Part shown: positions 25,707-33,728 of the stretch, in pieces
How positions within the stretch are numbered: the first letter of the stretch is position 1
Layout: each line of letters begins with the position of its first letter
Assembly (NCBI GenBank): GCA_021413735.1
Contig: JAIOPV010000158.1
Location: 1-64,000 of the forward strand
DNA from: Planctomycetota bacterium
Lineage (GTDB): Bacteria; Planctomycetota; Planctomycetia; Gemmatales; Gemmataceae
Direction of reading: 5' to 3'
DNA length: 64,000 nucleotides
Position numbers and translations under genes: made by a program
The notes under the pieces: model-generated
Told to the model about the DNA's origin: nothing
The model's database searches: none
Seen by the model: only the letters and a program-made list of their open reading frames with translations

Positions 25707-28700
25707 ATGCCAGCGCTATTCTTCCCGAACCTGAATGCGCTCCGAATCGCTCTCGCGAGCGGTCTCGTTCCTGTTGAAATCAGCCAAAGTCCGGCGGATG
25801 CGGGCTTCGACGTTCACGGGCGGTTGTGGCTTGAACCGACGGAATCGCTGCCTCGCGAAGCGCTTGCAGCACTCGCACGGGTCGGGGTGCAGGCTCTTGG
25901 GGATGCCGGCGTTCAGACGACGCCCATCAGTTGTTGGGCGGAACTGCTTCCCCTTCAAGCCGACGCTGAACGTCCGCTCGGTCCGGTTCTCTTCCTCGTC
26001 CCCGAAAAACAACTCGCTCGGTTCACGGCCAAACTTCGACGGGCTTCGCGAAGTTCGTTCGGCGTGCTCCTCCCCGATCTTGGCGACGGTGTCGGTTGGG
26101 TGACCGTGGCTCAACCACCTGCCGAACTGCTGACGGAAGCGAGTGAACCGACGTGTGCATTCGAGGCGCTCGTGGAACAGGCGCCCAGCGTGTGGGTGCG
26201 GCACGGCTGGCGCCACCAAGTTCCCGAGCATCTGGCGATTCCTGAAGGCTGCGTTCTCTTCGTTCGGCCGCCGCGGTCGGTGGTCGCTCGTCCGTGCGAT
26301 GTGCCATTGGCTGAAGCCGACGAATTTGGGTTGGCCTCTGTCCAGGCTGAACCCACGGAAGCACCCCCGCTCGCGCCGCCGGTAGCCGTGCGGCTCACTC
26401 TCGGTGTTCGCACCACGTCCGAGCGCGAGTCGTTGTGGGTTCTCGATGCGGCGCAGGAATCGGAGTTCTGGGCGTCTTGCGTCTCGGCTGCTGCTTCACT
26501 GACTGCCCGACTCGAAGCGACGCTCGCCGGGGCGGGCTCGGAAACGCGGCTCGTGGTTCGCGTCGCTGGCAAGCGGCTGGCAACAACACTTCCGTTTCCG
26601 GTTTCTGGCTACTGCCCAGACCCACGAGTGCCGGGACTGTTCGTTCCCGTGGATCGGATCGTGCGGCCCACGCTGCGGGTCCGGGAACTGGGGCGAACAC
26701 TCGGAACCAAACCCGGCTGGATTGTCTGGCTCGAAACTGGCCCCGATGGCGGTGTGGTTCCGAACTCGGTGGCGGAGTCTGCGTTCCGGCCGGTTCAAGA
26801 TTTATTGGAGTATCACGCTCCGGCCGTGACCACGCTTGCGGCCATCCCCAGAACCGATTTGTTTCCGCTCGCACGATTCGTTGTGGCGAACGACCTTGTC
26901 CCCATTCCCGAGGCACAACCGAAACCGCAACCCGTCCGCGTGGAAGAAGAACTGGAGGAACTTCCGGAGATCGAGGTTTCGGAGGAACCCAACTGGATTC
27001 GGCGAGCGCTTCGGAACCTTGTGGCGAAGCTGCGCCCCACGCGGGAGCAGGAAACGACGGAAGAGCCGCAACCCGACGACCACCCGCAACTTCACCCCAC
27101 CGGCGAACGTGTCGAGCGAAAACTCGCTTCCCCCGATGCCCTGCTCCACGGCCACGACTGGACCGCCCGACGGCAAAATCTGGAAGCGAGGTTATTCACC
27201 GACCTCCCGAAACTCGGGCCGGCTGGCCGAGCCGAACGCTGGTCGGAACTCGCTGGCGTGTACTCGGCAATCGGAAACTCAACCGACGCTGCGGTCTGCT
27301 GGATGAATGCCGTCTGGGAATCATCGACTCCCTCGGGGAACTGGTTGGAACAGTGGTTCATGGCGGAATCACGAGCGGCGAAACTGACGGACACGGCGGG
27401 TGGTCTGGAACGCTGGTTGAGCGAACCGGGGCGTGCTGGCGTGGGTCGTGTGGTTGCGGCGTACACGGCTGCGGTCGGAATGACTCCCAATCCGCCACCC
27501 GAATTTCTGGCAGCACTTCCCAGGCTCCACGCGTTCCTCGATCTTCATTTCGATGATGTGCCGGTGCGAGCGGCTTGGCTGGCGCGATATGCTACGGCCC
27601 GTGTTTGCGATGGCGACGCACTCGGACTCGCACGCTGGCGTGACCGCGTTCTCGCGCGGTTGGCGGAACGTGGCCCCGGTCTCGATCTTGATGAGCCGTC
27701 GTTCTTGCGGTTTCACGGAACAGCTTCGGCAGAGCGATTCCAGGCAGCACGAGAATGGGTCTTGGGGGTTCGTGATCGGGTCATGGCCTGGGTCGAGAAA
27801 CTTGCGAGCGGCAAACTCCGGTGGGCGGGCCTCGATGCGGAAACCGACTGCACCGCGGCTTACGCTCAGTTCATGCTCGCGTGGGGACTGGCGTGTCTTG
27901 GTGAGCGAACAAAGGCGAAGCAATGGGCGGGCCTCGCACGCAAGATCGTTTCGCGTGTCACTGGTCCGGGCGTCGATGCCTCCGCACACGCCGTTCTTGG
28001 CGATCTCTTCCTGCTCCGTGTTCGCGACGCCCAGGAAGGTCGCACTGCGAAGCCCGGCTTGCCGCCCGAGATCCAGACTCGCCTCGAAGCACTACCAGAA
28101 TTAGCTCGCTACGCCGTGGAGCGACTCCGAGAACATTGCCGCATCCTCGAACCCGTCGATCGCGTGCGTGCGTTTCGTGGGTTGGATCTCAAAGCATTCT
28201 GGGGCAACGACGAACTCGGCGAACGGTTGTTCGTCCTCACAAGCCGCAACGACCGTGGCCATCTCGCCGAGGAAGCGAACGAACTGCTACGACTCTGCAC
28301 CGAGAACCCATCCACCGAGACGGTTCCGCGGATTGTGTTTACGCTTCTCGATCTTGCGCCGTGGCTCGATCGCCCTGCCCTGCCCCGTGTGCTGGATTTG
28401 CTACCGACCGCAGTCGATTGGACCGAAGCGTGGTTATCTACGGGAAAGTGGACCGAAGCAGAACGCCCGAATCGGTTGCTGCGTTACCAGACCCGGATGT
28501 TGGCGACTGGCTTCTCGGCCGCTGCGACTCTTGATCCCACTTCAGCCGGTTTGGTTTCGGAGTTGGTTCGGCGTCTCATGTCGAGTGGCGACCGTCTGCG
28601 AGGGCCACTCCTGGCGACCTCGGGACAGGTGTTCCGTGTCCTGCGACAACTTGGCCTGAGCGGAACCGCTGAAACGCTCGTGAAGTTCCTTGATCCTGGG

Positions 28701-29141
28701 CAATCGGGCGTGCGACGTGACCCGGCTCGTGTTGGGTTGGCTGGCGGTTGGTATGCCGCCGGCAACGAGGACGCCGGGAACCGCATTCTCGACGAAGCAC
28801 GCGAGCGGCTGTTCCTGGGCTCGGGAGCCGATTCACGGATTCGTACGCCGCTTGCGGTCGCCTACGCCGAGGCTTTGGGGTTTGCTCCCGCACGCATTGC
28901 ACACGGCCGCCTGGAAGAGATCTTTCAACGGCTTGGGCCGGTCGAAGTGATGGGCTCGACGAACAGTTATTTCACGTTGCGACCGCTGCAACTGATCGAC
29001 GCAGTGATTCGCTCAGTTGTGACAGACGAGTTCGCGCTGGGTCCGTCCGTGCGAGGCTGGCTCGACGACGACGAGTTCTTGATCCGAGGTCGGATTCACC
29101 GCGATTTAGCCGCCGTGCTGCGGGAACAAGACATCAGGTGA
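25707..29141 (+). CDS. 1144-residue orphan protein, probably repeat-rich
   Basis: No signal peptide and no obvious membrane segment. The N-terminal region (about 1-240) alternates short beta strands and Pro-rich loops, starting FFPNLNALRIALASGLVPVE. An acidic/Pro linker (about 405-480, VEEELEELPEIEVSEEP) follows. The rest, about 490-1140, is helical and Trp/Arg/Leu-rich with TPR-like pairs (RAERWSELAGVYSAIGNSTDAAVCWMNAVW; LAWGLACLGERTKAKQWAGLA). I cannot name the family. The N-terminus vaguely recalls bpX domains of MoxR-vWA-beta-propeller systems, a low-confidence memory. It stands alone between a hairpin and the respiratory operon. Confidence 0.8.
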   Translation: MPALFFPNLNALRIALASGLVPVEISQSPADAGFDVHGRLWLEPTESLPREALAALARVGVQALGDAGVQTTPISCWAELLPLQADAERPLGPVLFLVPEKQLARFTAKLRRASRSSFGVLLPDLGDGVGWVTVAQPPAELLTEASEPTCAFEALVEQAPSVWVRHGWRHQVPEHLAIPEGCVLFVRPPRSVVARPCDVPLAEADEFGLASVQAEPTEAPPLAPPVAVRLTLGVRTTSERESLWVLDAAQESEFWASCVSAAASLTARLEATLAGAGSETRLVVRVAGKRLATTLPFPVSGYCPDPRVPGLFVPVDRIVRPTLRVRELGRTLGTKPGWIVWLETGPDGGVVPNSVAESAFRPVQDLLEYHAPAVTTLAAIPRTDLFPLARFVVANDLVPIPEAQPKPQPVRVEEELEELPEIEVSEEPNWIRRALRNLVAKLRPTREQETTEEPQPDDHPQLHPTGERVERKLASPDALLHGHDWTARRQNLEARLFTDLPKLGPAGRAERWSELAGVYSAIGNSTDAAVCWMNAVWESSTPSGNWLEQWFMAESRAAKLTDTAGGLERWLSEPGRAGVGRVVAAYTAAVGMTPNPPPEFLAALPRLHAFLDLHFDDVPVRAAWLARYATARVCDGDALGLARWRDRVLARLAERGPGLDLDEPSFLRFHGTASAERFQAAREWVLGVRDRVMAWVEKLASGKLRWAGLDAETDCTAAYAQFMLAWGLACLGERTKAKQWAGLARKIVSRVTGPGVDASAHAVLGDLFLLRVRDAQEGRTAKPGLPPEIQTRLEALPELARYAVERLREHCRILEPVDRVRAFRGLDLKAFWGNDELGERLFVLTSRNDRGHLAEEANELLRLCTENPSTETVPRIVFTLLDLAPWLDRPALPRVLDLLPTAVDWTEAWLSTGKWTEAERPNRLLRYQTRMLATGFSAAATLDPTSAGLVSELVRRLMSSGDRLRGPLLATSGQVFRVLRQLGLSGTAETLVKFLDPGQSGVRRDPARVGLAGGWYAAGNEDAGNRILDEARERLFLGSGADSRIRTPLAVAYAEALGFAPARIAHGRLEEIFQRLGPVEVMGSTNSYFTLRPLQLIDAVIRSVVTDEFALGPSVRGWLDDDEFLIRGRIHRDLAAVLREQDIR

Positions 29142-29147
29142 AATGGA

Positions 29148-29202
29148 TTTTGCCGCTTGCGGCGTAGCGCTCATCGGGAGCGCTACGCCGCAAGCGGCAA
29201 AA
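29148..29202. repeat. 25-bp perfect hairpin between convergent genes
   Basis: Arms 29148-29172 and 29178-29202 are exact complements with a 5-base loop, bounded by TTTT and AAAA, so they work as an intrinsic terminator for both converging genes. The outer core (TGCCGCTTGCGGCGT) recurs at 38508-38553. Confidence 0.9.
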
Positions 29203-29226
29203 CAATCAGCGGCTCCGATATCACGG

Positions 29227-30708
29227 TCACTTCTTCGTAGTTTGCCCGGCGGTCTTGGCGGGCGGTTGCCCCTCGGGACGCAGGCTCACCAAAAACGCCA
29301 CCATCGCATCCATCTCGGCTGGTCGAACGTGCTTCCCATAAGCAGGCATATTCCCGCCACCGGGGGTGCCGTTGTTGATCTGGTCGATGAGTTGATCGCG
29401 CGTCAACCGCACGCCAACACTGCTCAGGTCGGGTCCGCGTTTCCCACCAATTCCCTCGAGTGCGTGACAGTTCCGGCAGTTCTTGTTTTGGAACACCGCC
29501 GCACCTTGCAATTCCAGAGGCGTTGATCGCTTCACGACCGCTGTCGGAATGGTATCGCCACTCCACGCGCCCATCTGGGGCGACCACGGCGACGTCATCC
29601 CTTCGTAGGTCAACACGGCGAGAGTCGTTCCGCCAACGAGCACGACCAACACCGCCACAGGTCGCCGACTCGGGGCACGTTCACCGCGGTTCGACACGAA
29701 TGGCACGAGAAGCAGGCAAACCACCAGCACGGCCGGGAACGCGAGCATCACGAACGTTTCGAGACCCGCAGGACTGAGTGACAGCAAGCCGAACAGCCAC
29801 AAGAACGGCCAGTCCGGTCGTGGGTTTGCCCCGGTCAGGGTCGGATCAGGCAAACCACCCGGCCCCTTCGGCCCGATGATCGCAGCAAGCGCGACGATCA
29901 CCAGCACGACCAGCGACGAGAACAGAGCGTCCTTCGTCATCGCGTCGCCGAGGAACGGTTTGCCCTTTTTGACTTCTTCGTGATATTTCGCGTCGTAAGT
30001 CTTCGGATCGACGGGCTGCCCCGGCACCGGCGGTTCGCTGATCCCACGGGTAATCACCAGCCAGAGGTGCCCACCAACGAGCGCGAGGAGCAACCCCGGA
30101 ATGATGAACACGTGCAGCGCGAAGAAGCGACTCAGCGTGCTGGCTCCAATCGTCGGCCCGCCAATCAGCAACTCCACGATGCCGGGACCAGCGACAGGAA
30201 CACGACCAGCCATCGAAGCCCCGACACCCACACCCCAATAAGCGTCAGCGTCCCATCGAAGCACTTGCCCCGTGAACGCCATTCCGAGCGTGAGCAACAG
30301 CAAACACACGCCGAAGATCCACGTCAGTTCCCGCGGGTACTTGTATGACCCGTGGAGGAACACTTGCGTCATGTGGACGACGACCATGACCACCATGCCC
30401 GAGCCGGACCAGTAATGGATCGACCGCAGGAACCAGCCGAACGGCTGCCGATAGTTCAGGTATTCGAGGCTCTGATACGCTTGATCGGCTGAGGGAACGT
30501 AGACGAGAGCCAGGCCGATGCCGGTGGCGATCTGAAGGAACAGCAGCGTCATGGATGCGCTACCGAAGACGTACCACCACCCTTTCGGGCCAGCAGCTCC
30601 GGCGGGGATCGGGTGTTCGAGAATCGGCATGACGGACTCTTTGAGCCGTAACCGAGCCTCGAACCAACCGCCCACGGTATTGGCGACGGCCTTCAGGATG
30701 CGCTTCAT
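29227..30708 (-). CDS. Cytochrome b fused to a C-terminal cytochrome c domain
   Basis: This 493-residue membrane subunit of a quinol:cytochrome c reductase has the cytochrome b N-terminal four-helix part with haem ligand pairs His...His in IHYWSGSGMVVMVVVH (13 residues between) and LHVFIIPGLLLALVGGH (14 between, b6-like). The Qo-site motif reads PDWP in place of PEWY. After the C-terminal helices comes a single-haem cytochrome c domain (CRNCH, axial Met in GGGNMPAYGKH). The ATG at 30708 is used; the frame extends upstream into the Rieske gene. It is the last gene of the operon. Confidence 0.93.
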   Translation of the reverse strand: MKRILKAVANTVGGWFEARLRLKESVMPILEHPIPAGAAGPKGWWYVFGSASMTLLFLQIATGIGLALVYVPSADQAYQSLEYLNYRQPFGWFLRSIHYWSGSGMVVMVVVHMTQVFLHGSYKYPRELTWIFGVCLLLLTLGMAFTGQVLRWDADAYWGVGVGASMAGRVPVAGPGIVELLIGGPTIGASTLSRFFALHVFIIPGLLLALVGGHLWLVITRGISEPPVPGQPVDPKTYDAKYHEEVKKGKPFLGDAMTKDALFSSLVVLVIVALAAIIGPKGPGGLPDPTLTGANPRPDWPFLWLFGLLSLSPAGLETFVMLAFPAVLVVCLLLVPFVSNRGERAPSRRPVAVLVVLVGGTTLAVLTYEGMTSPWSPQMGAWSGDTIPTAVVKRSTPLELQGAAVFQNKNCRNCHALEGIGGKRGPDLSSVGVRLTRDQLIDQINNGTPGGGNMPAYGKHVRPAEMDAMVAFLVSLRPEGQPPAKTAGQTTKK

Positions 30709-30733
30709 GGTACCTGCTCTTCTGGATGCTGAT

Positions 30734-31351
30734 TCACGCCCGTTCGCCACGATCCCGCTTGATGATTCCTAACTGCACCACGTCGGACGGCTTTTCCAGC
30801 GTGTCCTGCAACGTCGGCAAGTGCGGTGCTTGAACTTCCAGCACGCCTTCCTTGATTCGCCACGGCATCTTGTACAGCCCACGCGGCGGCGGTCCCGAGG
30901 CTCGGTCGCCGTTCTCGTAGTAGACACCACCGTGACACGGGCACATGAACAATGCCGACTGCGGAAACCACGTCACCGGGCAACCCAGGTGGGCACAGAT
31001 CATCGAGAAGACCCAGAACTGCTCCTGCCCCTTGTCGTCTTTGCCGAGGTTGCGGATGTATGCTCCGGTCTTCGCGGAGTCGCCATCCCACTCTTCGTGA
31101 ATCGGATTGCGGAAGATATGCAATCGCGTCTCATTCACCGGGAACAACGCGGCATCTGTGACTTTCCCGATGGGCACCCAATCGATTGGGCGTGCTCGAA
31201 CAGCCCCCGCGAGGAAGCCGACGACTGGCACACCAACCGCAGCGGCAGCAGCCGCCCCGACGCCGCCCGTGATCCAGAGCATTGCCGAGCGCCGCGTTGG
31301 TTCTTCAGGCGTGGGTGCGTCAGCGGGTTTAGGGGCAGTCGGTTCCGACAT
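30734..31351 (-). CDS. Rieske 2Fe-2S protein
   Basis: This 205-residue subunit has a twin-arginine signal/anchor (RRSAMLWITGGVGAAAAA) and the two cluster-binding loops CAHLGC (Cys, His) and CPCHGG (Cys, His), with the disulphide Cys in each. It hands electrons from quinol to the cytochrome c centre. ATG at 31351 with GGAG at 7 bases; an adjacent ATG at 31354 is equally possible. Gly replaces Ser in the CPCHG(S) loop, which in other Rieske proteins tends to lower redox potential (known of the family, inferred here). It precedes the cytochrome b-c gene by 25 bases. Confidence 0.95.
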   Translation of the reverse strand: MSEPTAPKPADAPTPEEPTRRSAMLWITGGVGAAAAAAVGVPVVGFLAGAVRARPIDWVPIGKVTDAALFPVNETRLHIFRNPIHEEWDGDSAKTGAYIRNLGKDDKGQEQFWVFSMICAHLGCPVTWFPQSALFMCPCHGGVYYENGDRASGPPPRGLYKMPWRIKEGVLEVQAPHLPTLQDTLEKPSDVVQLGIIKRDRGERA

Positions 31352-31365
31352 CATGCGTCTCCGGG

Positions 31366-31505
31366 TTTTGCCCTCTCCCCTTGCGGGAGAGGGTGGCCGC
31401 GCTTCGCGGCCGGGTGAGGGGTGAAGCTCCCACATTTCCGTCGGCCTTACCCCCTCACCCGCTCACTTCGTGAGTTGCCCTCTCCCGCAAGGGGAGAGGG
31501 CGAAA
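31366..31505. repeat. Compound palindrome within the respiratory operon
   Basis: CCCTCTCCCCTTGCGGGAGAGGG at 31371-31393 (itself palindromic) has its reverse complement at 31478-31500, and inner arms GGGTGAGGGG/CCCCTCACCC (31412-31421, 31451-31460) plus GGCCGCGCTTCGCGGCC extend the fold. It fills the gap between the dihaem cytochrome and Rieske genes and may set the mRNA ratio of the two halves. It resembles the element inside mnmG. Confidence 0.8.
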
Positions 31506-31513
31506 GCAGTCAA

Positions 31514-32224
31514 TCACTTCGTCGCGGGGCTTCGCCACGAATCCAACAAGCTCGTGAGATCGGCCACGTCTTGTGCGGTCAACGTCTTGAAGTTGTGCGG
31601 CCGGTTCGTCTTCTCGTTGTAACTCGGCATCCCTAAATCCGGCCGACCGGTGATGATGTATCGCCGCAATGCCTGATTGCTCGACAGCGCCAGATAGGCC
31701 GGATCGTTGATCGCTCCGACACGCTGCTCGCCCGACTTGCCACCTTTACCGTTCTCGCCGTGACAACTCGCGCAAGCCATCATGAACGTCATCATCCCGT
31801 CTTCGGAGTTGCCGCCGGGGGCCAGCGCGTAACCCGGCACATCGGTCATGACACCCGGCGTACCCCACTTCGTTTTCAGTCCTGCCGCAAGAATCTTCAC
31901 TTGAGCCGTCGTCAGCGGGCCACCCTTCGAGTGATCGAACGGAGCCATCGGCGTGCCTGCCCTGCCCTCGGTAATGACGCGGACCAACTCAGCATCTGGC
32001 ACGATTCGCAGGAAGAGCGGATCGTTCAGTGGCGGAGCTGGTCCGAGGGTGCCGTCCTTTCCGTGGCACGCGGCGCAGTTGCTCGAGTACAGCGCATCGA
32101 AATCCTTGAGGTCTTCCGGGCGACCGGAGGTTTGCGGCAGGGTCGGCTTCCCTGGCGGGTTGCATCCTGATGCGAGAAACGCAATCGCCAGCCAAACGGG
32201 GACCCATTTTGGTGCGAGTGTCAT
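31514..32224 (-). CDS. Dihaem cytochrome c lipoprotein
   Basis: This 236-residue product starts with a lipoprotein signal (MTLAPKWVPVWLAIAFLASGC, lipobox ASGC) and has two c-type haem sites, CAACH and CASCH, each followed by a methionine-bearing segment (GTPMAPF; LGMPSYN). It probably carries electrons from the bc part to the oxidase while anchored to the membrane. Its ATG overlaps the stop of the previous gene (ATGA at 32221-32224), indicating translational coupling. The frame extends upstream but the lipobox fixes the start. Confidence 0.9.
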   Translation of the reverse strand: MTLAPKWVPVWLAIAFLASGCNPPGKPTLPQTSGRPEDLKDFDALYSSNCAACHGKDGTLGPAPPLNDPLFLRIVPDAELVRVITEGRAGTPMAPFDHSKGGPLTTAQVKILAAGLKTKWGTPGVMTDVPGYALAPGGNSEDGMMTFMMACASCHGENGKGGKSGEQRVGAINDPAYLALSSNQALRRYIITGRPDLGMPSYNEKTNRPHNFKTLTAQDVADLTSLLDSWRSPATK

Positions 32225-33030
32225 GCCCGTTCTCCCACGGTTCCACTGCCCGCAGGCGGGACGATAACTTTCTCGGAACGCACAACAACGATCGCGGCTG
32301 CCAAGCCGAAGACGTATTGCGACAGAGCGTAGTAGAGCCAGTCGACATTGTGCTGAAGGGCGGGATTCGCAATTCCCATGCTTCCTCGGCTGAACCCGGT
32401 CCAGATCAGCGGGAGCACGATGCCCCCAACGAGTATCTGCCAGCGAGCAGCACCGGGGATCGTCGGGAGCAACACGCCGTAGATCAACCCAACGGTGAGC
32501 GACATGACAGCGTGCCCCACCACGCCGATCACGAACCACAGCATGTTGAACTTCTGCAACTCATCGGCCGGCATCTCGTCCAGCCCAGGAAGCACAATAC
32601 CGGCGAGGAGGTTTACAGGGAACCAGAGAGAGTGGTTGCTGAGGACAGCCCACACAAGCGCCGGAATCGGCATCACCAACCCGCCGACAATGCCACCCTT
32701 GATGCCCGCAGAGATCGGATGCACCTTCTCAGGCAAGCGGAAACGATAGCCCGTCATGCCCGGCTGAAGGTGTTCGACCGTTCCAACTTGGCCCGTAATC
32801 GGCGTCGGCAAGGCACGCAGCGGTTCGTGCTCGTGTCCCCGATGCGGAAGGAGAGCATTCATCCAGCCGCAGAAGCTCGTGACGAAGAGCAATCCGCCGA
32901 TGACCGCGAACGCTGGCGCTCCGAGAGCCGCAGCAGCCGCGATGAGCGTAATTGACAGCGCGAGAATCATCGGCCAAACCGTTGGCTTCGGCATCTCGAC
33001 GCCGGGCTTCTTATCTGTCGTGTGTGTCAT
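32221..33030 (-). CDS. Membrane protein of the oxidase operon, subunit IV-like at its N-terminus
   Basis: The 269-residue product has about seven hydrophobic segments. The first 75 residues (KPTVWPMILALSITLIAAAAALG, then GWMNALLPHRGHEHEPL) look like the small two-helix subunit IV of actinobacterial-type cytochrome c oxidases. The remainder (GGIVGGLVMPIPALVWAVL, GIVLPGLDEMPADELQKFN and so on) is not familiar to me. Placed between coxC and the dihaem cytochrome with 4-base gaps and an ATGA overlap, it is surely part of the same complex, perhaps linking the oxidase and bc halves. No haem or metal motif is evident. Confidence 0.75.
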   Translation of the reverse strand: MTHTTDKKPGVEMPKPTVWPMILALSITLIAAAAALGAPAFAVIGGLLFVTSFCGWMNALLPHRGHEHEPLRALPTPITGQVGTVEHLQPGMTGYRFRLPEKVHPISAGIKGGIVGGLVMPIPALVWAVLSNHSLWFPVNLLAGIVLPGLDEMPADELQKFNMLWFVIGVVGHAVMSLTVGLIYGVLLPTIPGAARWQILVGGIVLPLIWTGFSRGSMGIANPALQHNVDWLYYALSQYVFGLAAAIVVVRSEKVIVPPAGSGTVGERA

Positions 33031-33034
33031 TGGG

Positions 33035-33673
33035 TCAGCGCCCCACCACGTAAACGATCAGGAAGACGATGATCCAGACGACATCGACAAAGTGCCAGTA
33101 CCACCCGATAAGCGTAACCGGCATCGGAGACTTCCCACGCAGCTCGCCCATGAACGAGACGAGCAGCACCGCCGAGAGTGCAATCACCCCGAGCGTGACG
33201 TGGAAGGCATGGAACCCAACCAACGTGTAGTAGGTCGAGCCGAACAGATTCACGCCGATGGTCAGGCCGTGATCGCGAATCAGCCCATTCCACTCAATGC
33301 CAGTACCGACCAGAAACCACACGCCCAGCACGATGGTCGCGAACCACAGGACGCGGAACAGTCCGGTTTTCCCGGCGTGTAGTGCCTTCTCCGCGAAGTG
33401 TACCGTGAAACTACTGAGGATCAGTGCTGCGGTGTTCACCAGCACCATCGGCAGCGAGAACACCTGATCCGGCGTCGGACCGGTTGAGCCGTGCCGCAGG
33501 TAGATCACATACGCCATGATGAGCGTGCTGAAGAACGCCACCTCCGACCCCAGAAAGCAGATCATGCCGACTTTGTGGACGTCCGGGCGCACCTCGATTC
33601 CCAGGGTGGGATCGGGTGGCGCTGCCTCCGATTCGGGCATCACCTTTTCTGCTGGTGCGGAAGGTTCCGTCAC
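33035..33673 (-). CDS. ctaE: Cytochrome c oxidase subunit III
   Basis: This 212-residue membrane protein has five to seven helices. VHKVGMICFLGSEVAFFSTLIMAYVIYLRHG matches the start of five-helix subunit III, and FHAFHVTLGVIAL and WYWHFVDVVWIIVFLIVYVVG match the conserved C-terminal helices. The subunit has no redox centre and supports the lipid and oxygen path of subunit I. GTG at 33673 is preferred over TTG at 33688 since GGGGG lies 8 bases upstream. Confidence 0.93.
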   Translation of the reverse strand: MTEPSAPAEKVMPESEAAPPDPTLGIEVRPDVHKVGMICFLGSEVAFFSTLIMAYVIYLRHGSTGPTPDQVFSLPMVLVNTAALILSSFTVHFAEKALHAGKTGLFRVLWFATIVLGVWFLVGTGIEWNGLIRDHGLTIGVNLFGSTYYTLVGFHAFHVTLGVIALSAVLLVSFMGELRGKSPMPVTLIGWYWHFVDVVWIIVFLIVYVVGR

Positions 33674-33728
33674 GCTCGTTACCCCCAAGTATTCTTTTTT
33701 ATCCCCTCTCCCCTGCCCCTATCCCCTG

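Noticed and set aside
25397-25777. 126-codon plus-strand frame before the orphan gene
   Set aside because: Overlaps the next gene by 71 bases, has no ribosome site and no protein-like pattern; it contains the hairpin and T-run.
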